A stretch of 6,097 bases of DNA from NCBI GenBank assembly GCA_007134165.1, contig SLLJ01000099.1:1-6097 (forward strand), read 5' to 3'. The position numbers and the translations under genes were made by a program. Source of the stretch: Nitriliruptoraceae bacterium. Its GTDB lineage: Bacteria > Actinomycetota > Nitriliruptoria > Nitriliruptorales > Nitriliruptoraceae. The notes below the pieces were generated by a model. The model ran no database searches and had not been told where the DNA came from. It worked only from the letters and a program-made list of their open reading frames with translations. Shown one piece after another: positions 1 to 5,464 of the stretch (positions are counted from its first letter, which is position 1; the number at the start of each line of letters is the position of its first letter).

Positions 1-1068
1 CTGTTCGTCGACGTCGCCTCCGGCGGCGAGCTGCACACCGCGCTGGTCGCCGGTCTGGACCCCGAGCGCCTCATCCTGCACGGCAACAACAAGTCGGTCG
101 CGGAGCTCGACCGGGCGCTGGAGGTCGGCATCGGGCGCATCGTGGTCGACTCCTTCGAGGAGCTCGAGCGGCTCCAGGCACTGGCTGCGGCTCGTGGCGT
201 GGTCGCTCGCTGCTGGCTGCGCATCACCCCGGGCATCGACGCCCACACCCATGAGTACGTCCGCACCGGCCATGACGACGCCAAGTTCGGCTTCACGCTG
301 TCGCTTGGCCTGGCCGACCGGGCGGTGCGCCGTGCGCTCGAACTGCCCAACCTCGAGGTCCTCGGGCTGCACGCCCACATCGGTTCGCAGATCTTTGGCA
401 CGGATCCGTTCATCGCCAACGCCGAGGTGGCGCTCGAGCTCATCGCCCGGTGGCGCGAGGAGCTCGGCGTCACGCTCGGCGAGCTCAACCTCGGCGGGGG
501 CATGGGCATCCGCTACACCCATGAGGACCACCCCGTCGAGGTGGCACGCTACGGCCGGGCCGTGCTCGACACCGTCGAGCAGCGCTGTGCGGCGCTGGAC
601 CTGCCCCGCCCGCGGCTGGTGGTCGAACCGGGCCGGGCGATCGTGGGCCCCTCCACCCTCACGCTGTACGAGGTCGGCACCATCAAACCGCTGCCGGGGC
701 TGACCACCTGGGTCAGCGTCGACGGGGGGATGAGCGACAACATCCGTCCGGCGCTCTACGACGCCGAACACGAGGTCGTGCTGGCCAACCGGATCAGCGA
801 CGCCGAGCCGCGCGCGGTGACGGTGGTCGGCAAGCACTGCGAGTCGGGCGATCTGGTCCGCGAGCACGTCCCGCTGCCCGCCGACCTCGCCGTGAGGGAC
901 CTGCTCGCGGTGGCGGCCACCGGCGCCTACACCGAGTCCATGGCCTCCAACTACAACCGTCTGCCGCGACCCGCGGCGGTGCTGGTGCGCGACGGCACGG
1001 TCCGGGTGCTGCTGCGCCGCGAGACGCTGGACGACCTGCTCGCCCGCGATCTGCCGCTGCGCACCTGA
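1..1068 (+). CDS. lysA: Diaminopimelate decarboxylase, 5'-truncated by window edge
   Basis: This enzyme is the PLP-dependent decarboxylase that converts meso-diaminopimelate to L-lysine in the cytoplasm, the last step of lysine synthesis. The reading frame is open from base 1, with no start in the window, and gives 355 residues. Family members are usually near 420-470 residues, so roughly 70-110 N-terminal residues are missing, including the PLP-binding lysine. Visible landmarks, numbered from the first codon, are DVASGGEL (4-11), HGNNKS (27-32), HAHIGSQ (124-130), LNLGGGMG (162-169, phosphate-binding Gly loop), EPGR (209-212), DGGMSDNIRPALY (241-253, substrate/PLP Arg and Tyr), HCESGD (279-284, the Cys-Glu pair reaching across the dimer) and GAYTESMASNYN (308-319). 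All expected active-site residues in the visible part are present, so the gene looks functional. A GTG at 142 lies inside the conserved domain and is not the start. The stop is TGA at 1066-1068. Family assignment is firm. Confidence 0.97.
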   Translation: MFVDVASGGELHTALVAGLDPERLILHGNNKSVAELDRALEVGIGRIVVDSFEELERLQALAAARGVVARCWLRITPGIDAHTHEYVRTGHDDAKFGFTLSLGLADRAVRRALELPNLEVLGLHAHIGSQIFGTDPFIANAEVALELIARWREELGVTLGELNLGGGMGIRYTHEDHPVEVARYGRAVLDTVEQRCAALDLPRPRLVVEPGRAIVGPSTLTLYEVGTIKPLPGLTTWVSVDGGMSDNIRPALYDAEHEVVLANRISDAEPRAVTVVGKHCESGDLVREHVPLPADLAVRDLLAVAATGAYTESMASNYNRLPRPAAVLVRDGTVRVLLRRETLDDLLARDLPLRT

Positions 1069-1079
1069 GCGGGCGCATC

Positions 1080-1949
1080 GTGACCGAGGTAGCGCGCGTC
1101 GACGACCGGCTGGGCCTGGCGGTGCTGCGCGCCTCGCTGTCGGGGCGCACGCTGGTGACCTACGCCCGAGACCACGTCGCGGTGCGCACGCCCTCCCGGC
1201 CCGATTTCCTCGACGGCAACGCCCTGGACCTGATGGCGGCACCCGCCCCCGACGCGCTGGCCGGCTGGCAGCAGCGCTTCACCGAGACCGTCGGGCGGCT
1301 GGGTGCCGACCGGCTGCACCTGCGCTTCGAGCAGCCCGTCGCCGACCCCTCCGACACCCAGGCCCCGTCGCCGGATGCCGACCTCGCCACGGCGCTGCGT
1401 GCCCACGGCCTGGAGCTGCGCCCGGTCACCGTGCTGCTGCTCGGCGCGCTCGGCCCCGAGCCCTCATCGGTCGCGGCCGAGCTACGTCCGGTGGAGCCGC
1501 CCGGTGTCGGACCGACCGCTGCGGTCGACCGGCGCTGGTACGCGTCCACCGTGCTCTACCGCTACGCCGCCGGGGACACCCCTGAGGACTGGCGTGCGCC
1601 CGACGAGGACTTCGTGGCCTGGTCGGTGGACGTCCAGCGCGAGCTCGCGGCCGCTGGCCGGGCCCAGGTCTGGATCGCGATGCGCCACGGTGCTCCGGTC
1701 GCCCGGCTCACGCTGATCCACGACCGGCAGGGGCTGGCGGTGCTCGAGGACGTGGTCGTCCATCCGGTGCACCGGCGTCGTGGGCTGGCCGCCGCGCTCA
1801 CCCACCGCGCGCTCGACGCGCACCTGCGTGCCTGGCCCGGCACGCGGGTCGGCGTGGCCGCCGAGCCTGGTTCTGCGGGCGACCGGCTCTACCAGCGGCT
1901 GGGCTTCGCGCCGCACGCCACCGTCTGGGCGGCGCTGGCGCCGGGATGA
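1080..1949 (+). CDS. GNAT-family N-acetyltransferase, two-part protein, substrate unknown
   Basis: The gene encodes a predicted cytoplasmic 289-residue acetyltransferase. The C-terminal half (about 150-289) carries the GNAT fold. It has the strand and acetyl-CoA pyrophosphate loop LEDVVVHPVHRRRGLAAAL (222-240, matching the R/Q-x-x-G-x-G/A motif A) and a LYQRLGFAPHATVW segment (270-283) typical of motif B. The N-terminal part (about 25-85, with VRTPSRP and GNALDL) resembles the accessory domain placed before GNAT domains in some actinobacterial proteins; this is recalled similarity, not a search result. There is no signal peptide or membrane segment. The GTG start at 1080 lies 11 nt after the lysA stop without a convincing Shine-Dalgarno, so translation may depend on ribosomes finishing lysA. 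The next in-frame GTG, at 1122, has no better site. The closeness to lysA suggests co-transcription. The substrate could be a small metabolite, an amino acid or a protein, and nothing in the sequence decides this. Confidence 0.85.
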   Translation: MTEVARVDDRLGLAVLRASLSGRTLVTYARDHVAVRTPSRPDFLDGNALDLMAAPAPDALAGWQQRFTETVGRLGADRLHLRFEQPVADPSDTQAPSPDADLATALRAHGLELRPVTVLLLGALGPEPSSVAAELRPVEPPGVGPTAAVDRRWYASTVLYRYAAGDTPEDWRAPDEDFVAWSVDVQRELAAAGRAQVWIAMRHGAPVARLTLIHDRQGLAVLEDVVVHPVHRRRGLAAALTHRALDAHLRAWPGTRVGVAAEPGSAGDRLYQRLGFAPHATVWAALAPG

Positions 1950-2041
1950 CCGCCGCCCGGCCCACAGATCCGGGGCGAAGGACCCGGCAGAGCACCCCGG
2001 TCACCGCCTAGGGTTTGCGGGCATTCGCCGACGGGAGGTCG
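1950..2041 (+). promoter_or_regulatory. Gap between the acetyltransferase and EF-G-like genes, possible promoter and RBS
   Basis: This 92-nt non-coding gap holds TAGGGT at 2009-2014, which fits the loose actinobacterial -10 pattern TANNNT, but no recognisable -35 lies 17-18 nt upstream. A Shine-Dalgarno-like GGGAGG sits at 2033-2038. If transcription starts about 7 nt after the -10, the leader is only about 20 nt long, which argues against the possible upstream TTG start at 2015. A CCGGGG (1970-1975) / CCCCGG (1995-2000) inverted repeat with a 19-nt loop is present but has no T-run. The promoter call is weak; the ribosome-binding site is better supported. Confidence 0.35.
2033..2038 (+). promoter_or_regulatory. 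Shine-Dalgarno that decides the EF-G-like gene start
   Basis: GGGAGG is the only good ribosome-binding match before this gene. It lies 3 nt before ATG 2042, which is short, and 6 nt before GTG 2045, which is normal. It lies downstream of TTG 2015 and therefore cannot serve that start. The protein thus begins at 2042 or 2045, a difference of one residue. Confidence 0.6.
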
Positions 2042-4063
2042 ATGGTGGCACCGGTGCCCACGGAGAAGGTCCGCAACGTTCTGGTTCTCGGTCACAACGG
2101 AACCGGGAAGTCCACCCTGGTCGAGCAGATGCTGCGGGTCGCCGGGCACTCCGCCCACGGTGAGGGCAACCCCACCGTCGACCACGAGCCCGAGGAACGC
2201 GAGCGCGGCAGTTCGCTGTCGCTGGCCGCGGTCACCTTCGAGTTCGAGGGCCACAAGTTCAACGTGCTCGATGCGCCCGGCGGTGCCGAGGTGCTCGGGG
2301 ATACCTACCCGGCACTGCTCGCCGCCGACCTCGCCCTGTTCGTGGTCGACGCCGCGGTCGGGGTGCAGCCCCAGCACGAGGAGCTGTGGCGGGTCTGCGA
2401 GCAGCGCAGCATCCCGCGGGTGGTGTTCCTCAACAAGCTCGATCTCGAGCGCGCCCGCTACCAGGACGTGCTCGACGACCTGCGCGAGCGCTACGGCACG
2501 CCGCTGGCTCCGGCCACCATCCCGCTGCAGCTGCAGCCCCACTTCAACGGGCTGATCGATGTGCTGCACAACGAGGCCATCGAGATCCACGAGGACGGCA
2601 CCCGCGAGCGCTACCCGGTCCCCGAGGACCGGCGCGTGGCCACCGACCGCAACCGCGTGCGGCTGATCGAGGCGATCGTCGAGAACGACGACGAACTGCT
2701 CATGCGCTACCTCGACGGTGACACCCCCGAACTCGAAGAGCTCATCCCGATCTACGCGCACGGGATCGCTGAGTGCGGCTTCTTCCCGGTACTGGTCGGC
2801 GCGGCCGAGCAGTGCATCGGTGTGCGCCTGCTGCTGCAGTTCATCGTCGAAGAGTGCCCCTCGCCCGCCGAGGCGCCCCACGAACTGCCCCACGACGGAC
2901 CGACCGTCGCGTACGTCGCCAAGACCTTCTCCGACCAGTACGTCGGGCGCATCAACCTGTTGCGGGTGCTCTCGGGCGCCATCAAGCCCGGCGACACGCT
3001 CACCGTGCATCGCACCGGCGACAGCCAGCGACTCCAGCAGGTCTTCGCCCTGCGCGGCCGCGAGCAGCTGCCCTCCGACGGCGCGAATGCCGGCGACCTG
3101 ATCGCCGTGGCCAAGCTCGACGACGTCGCCACCGGTGATCTGCTGGTGGCATCCGGCGCCGGAGTCGACCTCGAGGTGCCCACCGCCCCCGAGGGCTTCC
3201 ACCGCGTCGTGCTGCACCCGGCGACCTCCGGTGACGACGACAAGCTGTCCACCGCCCTACAGCGCATCGTGCAGGAGGACCCGGCCATCGGCGTGCACCT
3301 CGACCAGGAACGGGGACTTCGGGTGCTGTCGTTCGCCGGCCCGACCCACACGGATGTCACCGTGTCCCGACTCAAGAGCCGCTACGGCGTCAACGTCGAG
3401 GTGGAGCCGGCCCCGATCGCCTACCTCGAGACCGTCCGGCGACCCGCGGAAGGGCTCGGCAAGCACGTCAAGCAGAGCGGCGGTCACGGGCAGTACGGCG
3501 TGGCCGCGATCGAGCTGCGTCCGCTGCCCCGCGGTGGCGACTTCGAGTTCGAGGACGCGATCGTCGGCGGAGTCATCCCCCACAACTACATCCCGTCGGT
3601 CGAGAAGGGCATCCGCGAGGCCATGCGCAAGGGTCCGCTCAGCGGCAACCGGGTGGTCGACGTGGCCGTCAAGCTCGTCGACGGCAAACACCACTCGGTG
3701 GACTCCTCCGACGCGGCGTTCCAGATGGCCGGCATCCTCGCCTTCCGCGACGCGGTCGCCAAGGCCCAGCCGGTCCTGCTCGAGCCGATCGCCGAGGTGC
3801 AGGTGTTCGTGCCCGACGAACTCACCGGCGCGATCATGTCGGACCTGTCCGGTCGCCGCGGCCGGATCCTGGGCACCAACGCGGCCGGGCCGGGACGCAG
3901 TCGGATCGACGCGCACGTCCCCGAATCCGAGTTGACCACCTTCGTCGCCGAGATCCGGGCCATCACCTCCGGACGCGGTGAGGTGTCGATGCGATACGAC
4001 CACCACGACGAGGTTCCCGACCAGATCGCCAAGCGCCTGCTCGCAGCGCTCGAGAAGGACTGA
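2042..4063 (+). CDS. fusA2: Elongation factor G paralogue (EF-G2/FusA2-like GTPase)
   Basis: This is a five-domain translational GTPase, 673 residues from ATG 2042, slightly shorter than housekeeping EF-G (about 700). The G domain has the P-loop GHNGTGKS (17-24), switch I ERGSSL (54-59), switch II DAPGG (77-81), NKLD (131-134) and a G5-like VGAA (252-255). Domain II spans about 287-380, domain III 384-457, domain IV about 460-580 (QSGGHGQYG 478-486, HHSVDSS 550-556) and domain V about 580-670 (LLEPI, LSGRRGRILG). QSGGHGQYG and the degenerate G motifs resemble the mycobacterial FusA2 type rather than true fusA. Canonical EF-G has RGITI and DTPGH; here the switch Thr is Ser58 and the catalytic-region His is Gly81. 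GGGAGG (2033-2038) is 3 nt from ATG 2042 and 6 nt from GTG 2045, so either may be used. A TTG at 2015 would add nine residues but is unlikely. The family is sure; the cellular role is not known, and translocation, recycling or stress-related ribosome work are all possible. Confidence 0.93.
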   Translation: MVAPVPTEKVRNVLVLGHNGTGKSTLVEQMLRVAGHSAHGEGNPTVDHEPEERERGSSLSLAAVTFEFEGHKFNVLDAPGGAEVLGDTYPALLAADLALFVVDAAVGVQPQHEELWRVCEQRSIPRVVFLNKLDLERARYQDVLDDLRERYGTPLAPATIPLQLQPHFNGLIDVLHNEAIEIHEDGTRERYPVPEDRRVATDRNRVRLIEAIVENDDELLMRYLDGDTPELEELIPIYAHGIAECGFFPVLVGAAEQCIGVRLLLQFIVEECPSPAEAPHELPHDGPTVAYVAKTFSDQYVGRINLLRVLSGAIKPGDTLTVHRTGDSQRLQQVFALRGREQLPSDGANAGDLIAVAKLDDVATGDLLVASGAGVDLEVPTAPEGFHRVVLHPATSGDDDKLSTALQRIVQEDPAIGVHLDQERGLRVLSFAGPTHTDVTVSRLKSRYGVNVEVEPAPIAYLETVRRPAEGLGKHVKQSGGHGQYGVAAIELRPLPRGGDFEFEDAIVGGVIPHNYIPSVEKGIREAMRKGPLSGNRVVDVAVKLVDGKHHSVDSSDAAFQMAGILAFRDAVAKAQPVLLEPIAEVQVFVPDELTGAIMSDLSGRRGRILGTNAAGPGRSRIDAHVPESELTTFVAEIRAITSGRGEVSMRYDHHDEVPDQIAKRLLAALEKD

Positions 4064-4066
4064 AAC

Positions 4067-4096
4067 CGGGCCGCACCCCGTCCGGCGCTCGGCCCG
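4067..4096 (+). terminator. Candidate GC-rich stem-loop after the EF-G-like gene
   Basis: CGGGCCG (4067-4073) pairs perfectly with CGGCCCG (4090-4096) around a 16-nt loop, starting 3 nt after the TGA at 4061-4063. No T-run follows, so this would be a terminator of the U-less kind proposed for actinobacteria, or simply mRNA 3'-end structure. In DNA this GC-rich, 7-bp stems arise by chance often; position is the main argument. Confidence 0.3.
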
Positions 4097-4097
4097 C

Positions 4098-4125
4098 GGC
4101 GCGCGGGGAGCCCTGCCCACGCGCC
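4098..4125 (+). terminator. Second, stronger stem-loop just upstream of the hom promoter region
   Basis: GGCGCG (4098-4103) pairs with CGCGCC (4120-4125). After one C-A mismatch, GGG (4105-4107) pairs with CCC (4116-4118), leaving an 8-nt loop. It begins 2 nt after the preceding stem-loop and ends 2 nt before a possible -10 at 4128. It may act with the first stem as a terminator for the EF-G-like transcript. As DNA, the inverted repeat would overlap the spacer and -35 position of a hom promoter and could instead be an operator. Confidence 0.3.
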
Positions 4126-4127
4126 GC

Positions 4128-4133
4128 TACGCT
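4128..4133 (+). promoter_or_regulatory. Possible -10 element for hom-thrC
   Basis: TACGCT fits the TANNNT -10 pattern of actinobacterial housekeeping sigma promoters and lies 35 nt before the hom start, giving a predicted leader of about 28 nt. No TTGAC-like -35 is visible at the expected distance, where the sequence is GC-rich. The call is suggestive only. Confidence 0.35.
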
Positions 4134-4155
4134 CGCCGTGCTCGCACCTGCACAC

Positions 4156-4161
4156 GAGGAG
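4156..4161 (+). promoter_or_regulatory. Ribosome-binding site of hom
   Basis: GAGGAG lies 7 nt before GTG 4169, an ideal spacing. The Rossmann fold begins four residues into the protein, so this site fixes the hom start with good confidence. Confidence 0.8.
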
Positions 4162-4168
4162 CCCCACG

Positions 4169-5464
4169 GTGGACGGCGTCATCCGGCTCGGCCTGCTCGG
4201 TTGCGGCACCGTCGGCGGCGGGGTGGTCACCATCCTCGCGCGCGAAGCCGCCGACATCACCGCGCGCGCCGGCGCGCAGGTGCTCGTCACCCGCGTGGCG
4301 GTGCGCGACGCCGGTCGTGAGCGCGACCTGCCGCTGGGCGATGCGGTGCTCGGCACCGACCCGTGGGCGGTGGTCGAAGCCGACGACGTCGACGTGATCG
4401 TGGAGGTCATGGGCGGGCGTGATCCCGCTGGTGCACTGATCCGCCGCGCGCTGGAACTCGGCAAGCCGGTGGTGACCGCCAACAAGGAGCTCATCGCCCA
4501 CGAGGGCCCCGAGTTGTACGAGGCCGCCCGTGCCGCCGGCGTGGATCTGGCCTACGAGGCGGCGGTGGCCGGTGCGATCCCGATCATCAAGCCGCTCAAG
4601 GAGTCACTGGCCGGCGACCGGGTCACCCGGGTGGTGGGCATCCTCAACGGCACCACCAACTACATCCTCACGCGCATGAGCGAGGAGGGGGCGTCCTACC
4701 TCGACGTCCTCGCCGACGCGCAGGCGCTGGGCTACGCGGAAGCCGACCCGACCGCGGACGTCGGCGGGCACGACGCCGCCGCCAAGTGCGCCATCATCGC
4801 CTCACTGGCCTTCGACACCGTCGTGCACGCCGACGACGTGTACCGCGAGGGCATCGAGCAGGTCACCGCCACCGACATCCGTACCGCCCAGGCGCTCGGC
4901 TACGTCATCAAGCTGATCGGCATCGCCAGCGAGGTCGATGACCAGATCGGGGTGCGGGTGCACCCCGCGTTCCTGCCCCGCACCCACCCGCTGGCCAGCG
5001 TGCGCGACGCGTTCAACGCCGTCTACGTCGAGGCGGAGGCGGCCGGCGAGCTGATGTTCTACGGCCGTGGCGCGGGGGCGCTGCCGACCGGCTCGGCGGT
5101 GGTCGGCGACGTCATCGACGTGGCCCGCAACCTGCTGCAGACCGCCCGGGGCGCCACCGAGACCGCCCACCGCGCCAAGCCGCTGCGTCCGATGGAGGAG
5201 TTGCGCACCCAGTACTACGTGCTGCTCGACGTCGACGACCAGCCCGGGGTGCTTGCCGAGGTGGCGCGCACCTTCGGGACCCACGAGGTGTCGATCGCGC
5301 AGGTGTGGCAGGAGGGCGCGGGCGACCACGCCCAGCTGGTGCTCATCACCCACCGCTCTCGGGAGGGCGCCCTGCGGGCGACCGCCGAGGCGTTGGCTGC
5401 CGCCCCCGGCGTGCGGCGGGTGGCCAGCGTCCTGCGGGTCGAGTCGGAGGTGTTCGAGACGTGA
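4169..5464 (+). CDS. hom: Homoserine dehydrogenase with C-terminal ACT domain
   Basis: The enzyme reduces L-aspartate 4-semialdehyde to L-homoserine with NAD(P)H, the first committed step towards threonine and methionine, in the cytoplasm. At 431 residues it is the usual monofunctional length for Gram-positive bacteria, with no aspartokinase fused. The N-terminal Rossmann domain shows GLLGCGTVGGGV (8-19) and TANKELIA (103-110). The catalytic domain has ILNGTTNYILT (158-168) and a full homoserine dehydrogenase signature at 184-206, ending in Asp202 and Lys206, which correspond to the catalytic Asp/Lys pair of the family. An ACT domain (about 348-422, with the DDQPGVLAEVA turn at 356-366) is the likely site of threonine feedback inhibition; that control is known for the family and inferred here. 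The GTG start is supported by a well-placed GAGGAG. The TGA stop overlaps the thrC start, pointing to a hom-thrC operon. Nothing is missing or unusual. Confidence 0.98.
   Translation: MDGVIRLGLLGCGTVGGGVVTILAREAADITARAGAQVLVTRVAVRDAGRERDLPLGDAVLGTDPWAVVEADDVDVIVEVMGGRDPAGALIRRALELGKPVVTANKELIAHEGPELYEAARAAGVDLAYEAAVAGAIPIIKPLKESLAGDRVTRVVGILNGTTNYILTRMSEEGASYLDVLADAQALGYAEADPTADVGGHDAAAKCAIIASLAFDTVVHADDVYREGIEQVTATDIRTAQALGYVIKLIGIASEVDDQIGVRVHPAFLPRTHPLASVRDAFNAVYVEAEAAGELMFYGRGAGALPTGSAVVGDVIDVARNLLQTARGATETAHRAKPLRPMEELRTQYYVLLDVDDQPGVLAEVARTFGTHEVSIAQVWQEGAGDHAQLVLITHRSREGALRATAEALAAAPGVRRVASVLRVESEVFET
4237..4277 (+). repeat. Alternating CG inverted repeats inside the hom 5' coding region
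   Basis: CGCGCGCG occurs at 4237-4244 and again at 4261-4268. Each copy is self-complementary, so the two can pair as an 8-bp stem around a 16-nt loop. The second copy runs into a perfect 14-bp palindrome, GCGCGCCGGCGCGC (4264-4277). All of this lies in coding sequence for residues 23-37 of Hom. It is plainly present, but a function is not shown; GC-rich codons for Ala and Arg could produce it by chance. Confidence 0.4.
5446..5450 (+). promoter_or_regulatory. Ribosome-binding site of thrC within the hom 3' end
   Basis: GGAGG lies inside the last hom codons, 10 nt before GTG 5461. It supports that start over the internal GTG at 5542, which has no comparable site. Confidence 0.55.

Noticed and set aside
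1970..2000. CCGGGG/CCCCGG inverted repeat as an acetyltransferase terminator
   Set aside because: The 6-bp stem has a 19-nt loop and no T-run, well within chance for this base composition.
2015..2041. TTG 2015 as the start of the EF-G-like protein
   Set aside because: It lies upstream of the only good Shine-Dalgarno and right next to the possible -10. The added nine residues have no counterpart that I recognise in the family.
1889..3217. Long minus-strand open frame of 442 codons opposite the EF-G-like gene
   Set aside because: It lies antisense to a clearly conserved coding gene. Its product is a Gly/Val/Asp/His-rich low-information sequence with no recognisable motif, as expected opposite GC-rich codons.
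2042..4063. Ribosomal-protection resistance protein of the Tet(M) type instead of EF-G2
   Set aside because: The domain IV and V motifs (QSGGHGQYG, VDSSDAAFQMAG, LSGRRGRILG) match the EF-G2/FusA2 group better, and the neighbours are core metabolic genes rather than resistance or mobile genes.
3257..4501. Minus-strand open frames spanning the EF-G-like 3' end and the gap before hom
   Set aside because: They cross two well-supported + strand genes and show no motif, plausible RBS or promoter; they are shadows.
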